A stretch of 64,000 bases of DNA from Vicinamibacterales bacterium (lineage in GTDB: Bacteria > Acidobacteriota > Vicinamibacteria > Vicinamibacterales > UBA2999): assembly GCA_041394705.1 (NCBI GenBank), contig JAWKHS010000017.1, positions 83,785 to 147,784 of the forward strand, in the 5' to 3' direction. Shown piece after piece: positions 16,535 through 24,045 of the stretch (position 1 is its first letter; each line of letters starts with the position of its first letter). Made by a program: the position numbers and the translations under genes. The notes beneath the pieces are model-generated. The model had not been told where the DNA came from and searched no databases. It worked only from the letters and a program-made list of their open reading frames with translations.

Positions 16535-17443
16535 TCAGAGAATCCGCTTGCCGAACGCCGAGAGCGCGAGTTCGGTCGCGAGCTCCGCCGTGGCGTTGCG
16601 GACGTCGAGCGCCGGGTTCACTTCCACGAGGTCCAGCGCCACCATCCGGCCCGATTCGGCGACGGCCTCCGCCACGAAGTGCGCCTCGCGGTAGTCGAGG
16701 CCGCCCTTGACGGGCGTGCCGACGCCGGGCGCGATCGCCGGGTCGCACGCGTCGAGATCGTACGACACGTGGATGCCGCCCGTGCCGGCCGACGCCGCCG
16801 CGAGCGCGCGGTCCATCACCTCGCCGATGCCGAGCCGGTCGATGTCCTTCATGGTGAAGGCGTGCACGCCGGCCTCCCGGACGATCTCCTTCTCGCGATC
16901 GTCGAGATTGCGGATGCCCACCAGGACGACGTGCTCGGCACGGACCGACGGCTCGGAGCCCGCGAAGCGCGCGAGCTCCTGCGGCTCGCGCCCGAGGAGG
17001 GCCGCCAACGGCATGCCATGCACGTTGCCGGAGGGCGAGGTGGCGGGCGAGTTGATGTCGGCGTGGGCGTCCACCCAGATGACGCCCAGGGCCTTGCCCT
17101 GCGCCCGGAGCCACGCCGCGCTGGCGGCCACGGACCCGGCGCCCAGGGAATGATCGCCGCCGAGCACGATGGGCAGGGCGCCTTCGCCGAGCGACGCGAG
17201 CGCCGTCTGATAGAGCCTCTGGCACACGCGGGCGATGTCCTTCACGTAGCGCTTGCTCGGGTCGCCCGGCCCCTTCCGCTCGGGCATCGGCGAGGGCACG
17301 TCGCCGCGGTCGCTGACGGTGACGCCCAGCGCCGTCAGCTGGTCGGCGAGTCCGGCGATGCGGATGGCCGACGGGCCCATGTCCACGCCGCGGCGGTTGC
17401 CGCCGAGGTCCAGGGGAACGCCGATGAGATGCGCGAGCGGCAT
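16535..17443 (-). CDS. rocF: Arginase
   Basis: 302 residues, normal length for arginase. It hydrolyses L-arginine to ornithine and urea with a binuclear manganese centre. Metal motifs are complete: GGDHS (95-99), DAHAD (125-129) and SYDLDACDP (227-235). The NSPATSPSGNVHGMPL loop is the substrate-specificity loop of arginases rather than agmatinases or formimidoylglutamases. No urease or ornithine genes adjoin it. It appears to be a single-gene unit. Confidence 0.93.
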   Translation of the reverse strand: MPLAHLIGVPLDLGGNRRGVDMGPSAIRIAGLADQLTALGVTVSDRGDVPSPMPERKGPGDPSKRYVKDIARVCQRLYQTALASLGEGALPIVLGGDHSLGAGSVAASAAWLRAQGKALGVIWVDAHADINSPATSPSGNVHGMPLAALLGREPQELARFAGSEPSVRAEHVVLVGIRNLDDREKEIVREAGVHAFTMKDIDRLGIGEVMDRALAAASAGTGGIHVSYDLDACDPAIAPGVGTPVKGGLDYREAHFVAEAVAESGRMVALDLVEVNPALDVRNATAELATELALSAFGKRIL

Positions 17444-17512
17444 GGACGGAGCCAGGCGGGATTGTACCGGCCTCTCAAGAACGCAGGATGTGGGGTTCGT
17501 GTCGCATGTGCG

Positions 17513-17521
17513 TGCTATATT
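17513..17521 (+). promoter_or_regulatory. Candidate extended -10 promoter
   Basis: TGC followed by TATATT forms an extended -10 element 50 nt upstream of the GTG at 17572. No convincing -35 hexamer is visible. The stretch is clearly A/T-rich against its surroundings. Confidence 0.35.
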
Positions 17522-17571
17522 ATGGGGTTTGTTTTCACCCGCCTCGATCGGGCGGGTGTCGCGGAGGCAGC

Positions 17572-18759
17572 GTGCCCATCCTCGTCCGGCCAGTGCGCGA
17601 ACAGCTCGAGCACGACCGCATCATCCGACTGCTGCAGGCGCGTCACCAGAAGAAGCACGACGCGGTGGCCAACGTGGGCGGGGAGCCGCCGACATCCATC
17701 GTGATCGGCTCCAGCGAGTTCACGCCCGACGTCATCCTGCTCACGAATGACAAGGCGCGGCGGCTCGAGGCCGTCATCGAAGTGGAGACCGGCGAGTCCG
17801 TGAACTCCCTCGAGGCGCTGGCGCAGTGGGGGCCGTTCAGCCGCCTGCGCGTGCCGTTCCACCTGTACGTGCCGCCACACACGCTCGACACCGTGCGGCG
17901 CCTGTGCAAGGACCACAACGTCACGGTCGCCGAGTTGTGGACGTACCACCCGCACCTGGACCAGATGCGGTTCACGCTGATCCAGAAGGCCCCCGACGCG
18001 GCGCTGGCGGCCGCCAGGAAGGCCGGCCTCACCGGCACGCCGAAGTTGAAGGTGGCGCCGCCGCCCCCCCCGCCGCCTCCGCCGCCCCCGCCTCCGCCGC
18101 CGCCCGCCCCGTCGAAGACGGCCGAATCCAGGGGAACCGTCCGGACCGCCGCCCAGAAGGCCGCGCTCGGCAAGTTCGTCGCTGCGGCCAAGTCGTCGGC
18201 GGCCCGTCAGGCCGCGGCGGCTGCAGCGGCCGCGGCGCCGGGGACCCCCGCCGGGAAACCCGGGACGGCGGTAAAGCCGTCGAGCGGGCGACCGGCCGGC
18301 GGCGCCAAGCCGTCGCCCGCGGCGCCGGCCCCTTCCACGCCAGCGCCGAAGGCCGTGGTCGCGCCGCCCGCCAAGAGCCCGGCCGCTCCGAAGTCGGGGC
18401 CGTCCAAGCCGGCGGCCGCGAGTTCGGCGTCGAAGCCGGCGGCCGCGGCGAAGGCGCCGGCACTGCCGTCAGCGGCTCCGCCCGCGAAGGCTGCCCCGAA
18501 GGCGGCGCCCGCCAAGGCCGCGCCGGCCAAGCCGGCGGCGAAGCCCGCCGCGACGTCGAAGCCCGCGGCAACGTCGAAGCCCTCACCCGGCAAGCCCGCC
18601 TCCGCGAAGCCGGCCGCCAAGGCGGCTCCGGCGAAGGCGTCGTCGGCCAGGCCCGCCGCCAAGTCGGCAAGCCCCGCCAAGGCGGCCAAGCCGGCGGCCA
18701 AAGCGAAGCCGGCGGCCAAACCGGCGGCGGGCAAGCGGCCGACTGGCAAGCGCCGCTAG
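17572..18759 (+). CDS. Nuclease-like domain fused to polyproline and histone-H1-like tail
   Basis: 395 residues. GTG 17572 is the start because GGAGG lies 5 nt upstream. Residues 1-140 form a compact alpha/beta domain with TPDVILL (Pro52-Asp53) and IEVETGES (Glu70, Glu72), reminiscent of a PD-(D/E)XK nuclease fold whose catalytic Lys is replaced (ExE rather than ExK). Then come 16 consecutive prolines (codons 18058-18105), a short linker, and a tail of about 220 residues rich in Ala, Lys and Pro (AKPAAK-type repeats) like bacterial histone-H1-like proteins. Such tails bind nucleic acid. Enzymatic activity is unproven. A second unknown gene follows 6 nt later. Confidence 0.72.
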   Translation: MPILVRPVREQLEHDRIIRLLQARHQKKHDAVANVGGEPPTSIVIGSSEFTPDVILLTNDKARRLEAVIEVETGESVNSLEALAQWGPFSRLRVPFHLYVPPHTLDTVRRLCKDHNVTVAELWTYHPHLDQMRFTLIQKAPDAALAAARKAGLTGTPKLKVAPPPPPPPPPPPPPPPPAPSKTAESRGTVRTAAQKAALGKFVAAAKSSAARQAAAAAAAAAPGTPAGKPGTAVKPSSGRPAGGAKPSPAAPAPSTPAPKAVVAPPAKSPAAPKSGPSKPAAASSASKPAAAAKAPALPSAAPPAKAAPKAAPAKAAPAKPAAKPAATSKPAATSKPSPGKPASAKPAAKAAPAKASSARPAAKSASPAKAAKPAAKAKPAAKPAAGKRPTGKRR

Positions 18760-18765
18760 CGAACC

Positions 18766-19452
18766 GTGCCGTACCTGCGACTGACGGCGGACCGCCGGGG
18801 CTACGAGAACACGTTCCTGCTCCACGTGCCGGCGCCCGGGCAGCCGCCGCGGGTGCTCTACTGGTACCGCACGGCTCCGGGCCTGCGCATCGGGCGGCCC
18901 GCGCTCGACGAGTCCGCCATGCGTTCGCTGGAGGAGCAGTACCCGGACATCGACTTCGACTGGACCTACATCCTCGACGTCGGGTCGATGACTCCCGTCG
19001 AAGTGGAGGCCCCCCTGCCGCCCAGGCGCCGCCGGCCGAGGCCGGCCGAGGCCGACGCCGACGCCGACGCGAACGTCGCGCCGGACACGTCACGATCGGA
19101 AGAGCCGGCCCGCGAGCTCACGGCCACCGACGCCGCCCGGCCGACGCAGGCACTGGTGGTGGAATCTCCGTCGGCGGACGGCCCTTCGACGGCCCGCGCT
19201 CCCGGGCCGGATCTCCTCGGACAGCTGCTCGGGCGAGGCATCGCCGCGAGCCTGCGCGGCCGCCACGACGAGCTGCGTGCGCGGATCGACGCCAGCGCCG
19301 CACCGGCCGACATCGTGGCCGGCTGGCGCCAGCGCCTCGAGGCCCTCGACCCCGATTGCTGGACCACGCCAGAGGCGGTCCTGGCGGGCATGCAGTCCGT
19401 GGATCGCGACCTCGATGCGCTGACCGACGCCCTCGACGCGGCCGACAGCTGA
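18766..19452 (+). CDS. Hypothetical protein, partner of the H1-tailed gene
   Basis: 228 residues from GTG 18766, only 6 nt after the preceding stop, so probably co-transcribed. The N-terminal 70 residues look structured (YLRLTADRRGYENTFLLHV, then YWYRTAPGLRIGRPALDE and DIDFDWTYIL). A variable Arg/Ala/Asp linker follows, then a helical region of about 75 residues (LRGRHDELRARIDA). No known domain, signal or membrane segment is recognised. Function unknown. Confidence 0.68.
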   Translation: MPYLRLTADRRGYENTFLLHVPAPGQPPRVLYWYRTAPGLRIGRPALDESAMRSLEEQYPDIDFDWTYILDVGSMTPVEVEAPLPPRRRRPRPAEADADADANVAPDTSRSEEPARELTATDAARPTQALVVESPSADGPSTARAPGPDLLGQLLGRGIAASLRGRHDELRARIDASAAPADIVAGWRQRLEALDPDCWTTPEAVLAGMQSVDRDLDALTDALDAADS

Positions 19453-19502
19453 CCTGGCTGGCCAGAGGCGTCAGGCCCGGCCGCCCGGCCCGTGACTGTG
19501 TC

Positions 19503-19508
19503 TATACT
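19503..19508 (+). promoter_or_regulatory. Candidate -10 box TATACT, possible leaderless start
   Basis: TATACT ends 7 nt before the ATG at 19516. A start at the usual distance would fall on that codon. No Shine-Dalgarno sequence is seen, and the -35 region is GC-rich with no match. Confidence 0.38.
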
Positions 19509-19515
19509 GATGCCC

Positions 19516-20793
19516 ATGACCTATCGCCGCCTCGCCGTCGCCGGTGTCGGGCTCGCGCTCGGCACGCTGCTCGCGTCGTCAGCCGCGCTCGAGGCCCAGC
19601 AGCCGGCGGCGGGCCAGCAGCAGGGGCGGCCGCCGGGGCCGGACAACGTCTTCCGCGCGTCGGTGGACCTGGTGACCACCGACGTCATCGCTCGCGACGA
19701 GCGCGATCAGTTCGTGGCGGATCTCACGAAGGACGACATCGAGATCTACGAAGACGGCGTGAAGCAGGAACTGGCGTCGATGACGCTCGTGCACGGCGGC
19801 CGCGTGCTGAACCTGCAGGCGCCCCCGCCGCCGCCGACCCAGGAGGGCATCATCCTCCCGACGGCCCGGCCCAGGAACGACGCCGCCGGCCGCATCTTCC
19901 TGTTGATCGTCGACGACCTGCACCTGGACTTCCGCAACACGGGGCGGATCCGCGACCTCTTCAAGCGGATTTCGAACACCCTCGTCCACGAAGGCGACAT
20001 GTTCGGCATCGTGTCCACGGGGCCGTCGTCGCTGGCCATCGACCTGACCTACGACCGGAAGGTCCTCACCGAGTCCATCAAGCGCATCACGGGCAACGGC
20101 CTGAAGCCCTCGGACATCATCCAGGGGCAGGACGGGCCGCAGGGGCCGGCGGAGGTCCGCTACCGGGCCCACGTCGCCTTCTCCACGGCCCGGGACATCG
20201 TGTCGCAGCTCGAGCGCGTCACGAACCGGCGGAAGGCCGTGGTGTGGGTGAGCAACGGCTTCGACTTCAACCCGTTCGAGAAGCAGCGGATGGGGGAGGA
20301 CCCGGTCTACGGCGGGCGCTTCGGCCAGACGCCGGAAGAAGGCCAGGAGATGAACCGGCAGTTCAACCAGGGGCAGCAGTTCGCGGACGCCGACCTGGCC
20401 CGCGAGCTGGCCGACCTGACGCGCGCCGCCAACCGCGCCAATGCCACCTTCTACACGATCGACCCGCGCGGGCTCGTGGCCGGGCAGGACCTGGACGAGA
20501 CCGTGGACCCGTCGGACTTCGCCCAGCACATCCGGAAGACGCAGGACAGCCTGCGCGTGCTGGCCGACGAGACGGGCGGCATCGCCATCGTCAACCAGAA
20601 CAACTTCGACAAGGGCCTGAAGCGGATCGACGCGGAGACGAGCGACTACTACGTGGTGGGCTACTACTCGAGCAATCCCGATCCCCTGAAGCGCACGCGG
20701 AAGATCGAGGTGAAGGTGAAGCGGGAAGGCCTGAGCGTGTGGAACCGCACGTCGTACACGCTGCGCCAGCCGCCGCCGCCCTCGAAGCAGTAG
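19516..20793 (+). CDS. Secreted VWA-domain protein (acidobacterial VWFA-related family)
   Basis: About 425 residues. A signal peptide (ending ALEAQ) leads into the family's beta-rich opening (VFRASVDLVTTDVIARDE, then FVADLTKDDIEIYEDG). A von Willebrand A domain follows, with FLLIVDDLHLDF where the metal-site DxSxS is degenerate, and with RRKAVVWVSNGFDF and TFYTIDPRGL strands. The close DYYVVGYYSSNPDP is typical. Function is unknown, probably extracellular protein binding. An ATG at 19510 is an equally good start. The family is strongly expanded in Acidobacteriota and is one basis for the organism call. Confidence 0.88.
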   Translation: MTYRRLAVAGVGLALGTLLASSAALEAQQPAAGQQQGRPPGPDNVFRASVDLVTTDVIARDERDQFVADLTKDDIEIYEDGVKQELASMTLVHGGRVLNLQAPPPPPTQEGIILPTARPRNDAAGRIFLLIVDDLHLDFRNTGRIRDLFKRISNTLVHEGDMFGIVSTGPSSLAIDLTYDRKVLTESIKRITGNGLKPSDIIQGQDGPQGPAEVRYRAHVAFSTARDIVSQLERVTNRRKAVVWVSNGFDFNPFEKQRMGEDPVYGGRFGQTPEEGQEMNRQFNQGQQFADADLARELADLTRAANRANATFYTIDPRGLVAGQDLDETVDPSDFAQHIRKTQDSLRVLADETGGIAIVNQNNFDKGLKRIDAETSDYYVVGYYSSNPDPLKRTRKIEVKVKREGLSVWNRTSYTLRQPPPPSKQ

Positions 20794-20821
20794 GCGCGGG
20801 AGCCGGCGCAGCCGGCGCGCG

Positions 20822-20998
20822 CTAGTTCCGCTCGGACACCGGACGCGCCGCGCCCTGCGGCGCCGGCTTCGCGGTGGCGATCGACTCCAGGATCCGGGAC
20901 TTCAGCCAGGACACGGGCTCGGGCTGCAGCGCGGTGAACGCGCGCCATTCGGCGTCGCTGAGGGCGATGCTGATGACGCGATCAGGGGTCGGGCTCAT
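20822..20998 (-). CDS. Small hypothetical protein (58 aa)
   Basis: ATG 20998 has GGAGG 8 nt upstream, which decides the start. The protein has a short strand-like segment (RVISIALSDAEWRAF) followed by a helix (PVSWLKSRILESIA), a layout reminiscent of ribbon-helix-helix or other small DNA-binding proteins, though this is not established. It converges on the VWA gene and is divergent from the aminotransferase gene. Confidence 0.55.
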   Translation of the reverse strand: MSPTPDRVISIALSDAEWRAFTALQPEPVSWLKSRILESIATAKPAPQGAARPVSERN

Positions 20999-21116
20999 GA
21001 CAAGGCCTCCACGGTACATCGGGCGCATCGTAGTCATCGTGGGTCCAGATGCGAAATAGAATGATCGAATTGCACCAATGTTCTCCAGGGATGTGACGTC
21101 GGCCGTCCCCTCCGCA

Positions 21117-21145
21117 TTGTGACGGCCCGGCTTGCGCGGCATAAT
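21117..21145 (+). promoter_or_regulatory. Sigma70-type promoter for the aminotransferase gene
   Basis: The -35 TTGTGA (21117-21122) and -10 CATAAT (21140-21145) are separated by exactly 17 nt, and the ATG lies 21 nt beyond. This also argues against a GTG start at 21119, which would fall inside the promoter. Confidence 0.55.
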
Positions 21146-21166
21146 CTGAGCGACTTCGAGGCGCTC

Positions 21167-22366
21167 ATGACACCGTGGACCCTGGCCCGACGCTGCGACC
21201 GAATGCACCCCTCCGTGCTCCGCGAGATCCTGAAGGTGGCTGAACGGCCCGGCGTGAAGTCGATGGCCGGGGGCCTGCCCTCGCCACTGACCTTCCCGGT
21301 GGAAGCCATCCGCGCGGCCTGCGAGCGCGTGCTCACGGACGCACCGGCCGCCGCGCTGCAGTACGCGGCCAGCGAGGGCTTCACGCCGCTCCGCGAGTGG
21401 GTGGCGGCACGGCTCTCGCGCCCCGGCTACACCGTCGAGGCGGACCAGGTGCTCATCACGACCGGGTCGCAGCAGGGGCTGGACCTGGTGGCCAAGGCGC
21501 TCGTCGACGCGGGCAGCCCGGTGGCGGTCGAGCAGCCGACCTACCTGGGCGCCCTGCAGGCCTACGTGCCCTACGAGCCGGTCTTCGTGCCGATCCAGGC
21601 CGACGACGAGGGCCCGACCGCCGACAGCATCCGCGATCTGGCCACGCGCGCCCCTGGAACCCGCTTCGCCTATCTGCTCCCGAACTTCCAGAACCCGACC
21701 GGCGGCCAGATCAGCGACGCCCGGCGGGACGCGATCGTCGCCGCTGCCGCCGAGGCCGGCGTGCCCATCGTGGAGGACAACCCGTACGGCGACATCTGGT
21801 TCGACGAGCCGCCGCCGCCGTCGATGACGTCGCGCTGGCCCGACGGCTGCGTCTATCTCGGATCGTTCTCGAAGGTCCTCACGCCGGGCTTCCGCCTCGG
21901 CTTCCTCGTCGCGCCCAGGGCCCTGCACTCGAAGATCCTGTCGGGCAAGCAGGCGGCGGACCTGCACACGCCCGGCTTCAACCAGCGCGTGGTGTACGAG
22001 ATCGTGAAGGACGGGTTCCTGGACCGGCACGTGCCCACCATTCGCGAGCGCTACCGCGCCCAGCGCGATGCCATGGCCGAGGCGCTGCGCGCCACCATGC
22101 CCCCGGGCACCACCTGGCGGGAGCCGAAGGGCGGCATGTTCTTCTGGGTCCGACTGCCCGAGGGCTACGACACGATGCCGCTCCTCGAGAAGGCCGTGGA
22201 GGCCGGCATCGCCTTCGTGCCCGGCGCGCCGTTCTACACGGAGTCGCCGGACTCGCGCACCATGCGGCTGAGCTTCGTCACCCTGACCACGGCCGACATC
22301 GCCGACGCCGTGGCCGCGCTGGGCCGCGTCGTGGCGGAGGCGGGCGCCGCGGCGATGGCGAAGTAG
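21167..22366 (+). CDS. PLP-dependent class I/II aminotransferase (LysN/2-aminoadipate type)
   Basis: 399 residues. The start ATG 21167 has GAGG upstream and lies downstream of a matching promoter. Fold type I motifs: ITTGSQQGLDL (phosphate cup), FQNPTGG, the VEDNPYGDIWF cofactor Asp, and GSFSKVLTPGFRLGF with Lys236 as the PLP Schiff-base lysine. The sequence is closest in layout to LysN and the catalytic domain of MocR proteins, but there is no N-terminal helix-turn-helix. Substrate amino acid uncertain. It converges on the LysR gene. Confidence 0.9.
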   Translation: MTPWTLARRCDRMHPSVLREILKVAERPGVKSMAGGLPSPLTFPVEAIRAACERVLTDAPAAALQYAASEGFTPLREWVAARLSRPGYTVEADQVLITTGSQQGLDLVAKALVDAGSPVAVEQPTYLGALQAYVPYEPVFVPIQADDEGPTADSIRDLATRAPGTRFAYLLPNFQNPTGGQISDARRDAIVAAAAEAGVPIVEDNPYGDIWFDEPPPPSMTSRWPDGCVYLGSFSKVLTPGFRLGFLVAPRALHSKILSGKQAADLHTPGFNQRVVYEIVKDGFLDRHVPTIRERYRAQRDAMAEALRATMPPGTTWREPKGGMFFWVRLPEGYDTMPLLEKAVEAGIAFVPGAPFYTESPDSRTMRLSFVTLTTADIADAVAALGRVVAEAGAAAMAK

Positions 22367-22384
22367 CCGGGCCCGGCGCCTCGC

Positions 22385-23287
22385 TCAGGGGGCGAGGCGG
22401 AGGCGGGGCCGGACCTTCTCGAACGCCTTGATCACCTCGTCCACCGCGCGCGGCGTGCGGCTCATCTTCGGGTAGACCCAGCCCGTCTCGCGGATGAGCG
22501 GGCGCCCATCGATGCGCGCGCAGTGCAGGTGGCCGCTGGCGACGTCCCGGGCCACCGACTGATACGAGACGATGGTGATGCCGAGGCCGTGGCGCACCAG
22601 GGCCTTCAGGATCTCGACGTTCTCGGTCTCCATCACGATGCGCGGCTCGATGCCGGCCGACGCGAAGAACTCGTCCACCACCCGCCGGGTGTTGGAGCCG
22701 GCCTCGAACAGCACGAAGGGTTGGGCCGCCAGGTCCTGGGCGTTGACCTTCCGCTTCTTCGTCAGCGGGTGCTTGGTCCCCGTCACGACCAGCAGCTCTT
22801 CCTGCAGCACCGGAACCGTCACCATGTCGGCGTCCCGGATGGGGAGCGTCAACAGCGCCAGATCGCCGGTGCCGGCGCGCAGGTGCTGGACGCACCGGTC
22901 CGTGCTGGCATTGATGATCTTGACGTCGATGCCCGGATGCTGGCGCGTCAGCTCGGACAACAGCGCGGGGATGACGTAGAGGCACACGGTCATGCCGCCC
23001 AGGATGCGCACGGTGCCGCGCAGGGTCTCCTGGCTGTCGCTGATGCCGGCAACGGTGTCGGCCAGGTCCTGGAAGACGCGATGGCTCAACTGGAGGAGCG
23101 ACTCTCCGGCGGGCGTGATGCGGATGCGGCGGCCGATCCGGAGGAAGACGGGCGTCTTCAGTTCGTCTTCGAGCAGCAGGATCTGGCGGCTGATGGCCGA
23201 CTGCGAGACGTGCAGCTTGTGCCCGGCAGCGGTGAAAGATCCGGTTTCGGCGATGGCGCGAATGATCTCGAGTTGGCGGAGGTCCAC
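22385..23287 (-). CDS. LysR-family transcriptional regulator
   Basis: 300 residues from GTG 23287. The N-terminal winged helix-turn-helix is clear (SFTAAGHKLHVSQSAISRQILLLEDEL). The C-terminal periplasmic-binding-like effector domain runs from about residue 92. Three scattered cysteines are present but do not match the OxyR redox pair. It lies downstream of and co-directional with the peroxiredoxin gene, 147 nt away, with its own TATACT box at 23299-23304. Targets and inducer unknown. Confidence 0.92.
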   Translation of the reverse strand: MDLRQLEIIRAIAETGSFTAAGHKLHVSQSAISRQILLLEDELKTPVFLRIGRRIRITPAGESLLQLSHRVFQDLADTVAGISDSQETLRGTVRILGGMTVCLYVIPALLSELTRQHPGIDVKIINASTDRCVQHLRAGTGDLALLTLPIRDADMVTVPVLQEELLVVTGTKHPLTKKRKVNAQDLAAQPFVLFEAGSNTRRVVDEFFASAGIEPRIVMETENVEILKALVRHGLGITIVSYQSVARDVASGHLHCARIDGRPLIRETGWVYPKMSRTPRAVDEVIKAFEKVRPRLRLAP

Positions 23288-23298
23288 GGTTGCGGCCC

Positions 23299-23304
23299 AG
23301 TATA
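23299..23304 (-). promoter_or_regulatory. Candidate -10 box TATACT for the LysR gene
   Basis: On the minus strand TATACT ends 11 nt before the GTG at 23287, which implies a very short leader. No clear -35 is visible. Confidence 0.35.
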
Positions 23305-23434
23305 CATCTGGGACAGAGATGGACCTATCGGCAACCGACCGAAGGCGTTATGTGTGAAAACGGCTGAGCCGTCGGACGGAGGGGGAGGCGGGCGGGTGAG
23401 GGGCCCGGCGCACCGGCCGGACCCCCTCGGGCCG

Positions 23435-24031
23435 CTACTTCTTCTTGAGGAGCGTGCAGACGCCCAGCGCGCCGGTGGGATCGAGTGCCGCGGCGGCGCT
23501 GTCGATGTGCCGGACGATGCCCTCTTCGTCCACGACGAACGTGAAGCGCCTGGCGGTGCCGCTGCCCTCGTCGAGCACGCCGAGGCGCCGCGTGTATTCA
23601 CGCTTGAAATCGGAGACGAGCGGGAAGTCCAGGCCCATCTGGGTGCGGAAGGCCATGTTCGACCAGGTGGAGTCGACGCTGATGCCGACGATCGCGGCGT
23701 TGTTCGCGCCGAACTGCGCGTATGCGTCCCGGTACCGGGACATCTCTGTCGTTCAACCAGGCGAGAAGGCCGCCGGGAAGAAGGCGATCACCACCGACTG
23801 CTTCCCCTTGAGGGACGACAGCGCGAAGGTCTTGGACGCCGGACGCCCGCCGTCGGGGGCGGGTTCCAGGTAGGGCAGCGTGAAGTCGGGCATCGGCTGG
23901 CCGACCTGCACGAGCGGGGGTGGAGGAGGGGCCGCGGCCGCGCCTCCGCCCTGCGCGCTGGCGTCCGGGACGGGCACCAGGGCGAGGACGGTGAGCGCGC
24001 CGAGCCAACTGACGAGGGCGCGTGGAGACAT
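23435..24031 (-). CDS. Exported peroxiredoxin (AhpC/TSA, Bcp-like), probable selenoprotein with in-frame TGA
   Basis: One frame of 198 residues, broken only by TGA at 23755-23753 (codon 93). Before it: a signal peptide (ending DASAQ), a Pro-rich linker, GQPMPDFTLPYLEP and VVIAFFPAAFSPG. After it: TTEMSRYRDAY, VGISVDSTWSN and FVVDEEGIVRHID. In homologues the peroxidatic cysteine follows PAAFxPG, so TGA replaces precisely that residue. A perfect hairpin just downstream fits a bacterial SECIS. The protein would reduce peroxides in the periplasm using Sec. The usual second cysteine of Bcp proteins reads Ser here. The alternative is a nonsense mutation or sequencing error, but both halves are otherwise intact. 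An automatic caller would split it at 23743/23753. Confidence 0.8.
23726..23755 (-). promoter_or_regulatory. Putative bacterial SECIS element with UGA codon
   Basis: Reading on the minus strand, TGA (23755-23753) is followed by 11 nt, then arms GTCCCG (23741-23736) and CGGGAC (23731-23726) enclosing loop GTAC. The loop begins 17 nt after the TGA. Known bacterial SECIS hairpins sit just 3' of UGA with a small apical loop that begins with G/GU, which this matches. Confidence 0.65.
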
Positions 24032-24039
24032 GGCCGGGG

Positions 24040-24045
24040 ACTATA
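24040..24045 (-). promoter_or_regulatory. Candidate -10 box TATAGT for the peroxiredoxin gene
   Basis: On the minus strand TATAGT ends 8 nt before the ATG at 24031. It overlaps the stop codon region of the upstream methyltransferase gene. No Shine-Dalgarno sequence is seen, so a leaderless transcript is possible. Confidence 0.35.

Noticed and set aside
18370..18750. Possible tandem DNA repeat
   Set aside because: The repetition reflects Ala/Lys/Pro codons in the protein tail; unit length is irregular at nucleotide level.
17826..20825. Plus-strand open frame of about 1000 codons across three genes
   Set aside because: It is an out-of-frame reading through the H1-tailed, hypothetical and VWA genes. 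The real frames show domains, starts and ribosome sites.
23435..23755. Peroxiredoxin as a frameshifted or nonsense pseudogene
   Set aside because: The frame is unchanged on both sides, motifs are intact, the stop is TGA only at the catalytic cysteine, and a SECIS-like hairpin follows. Not excluded without resequencing.
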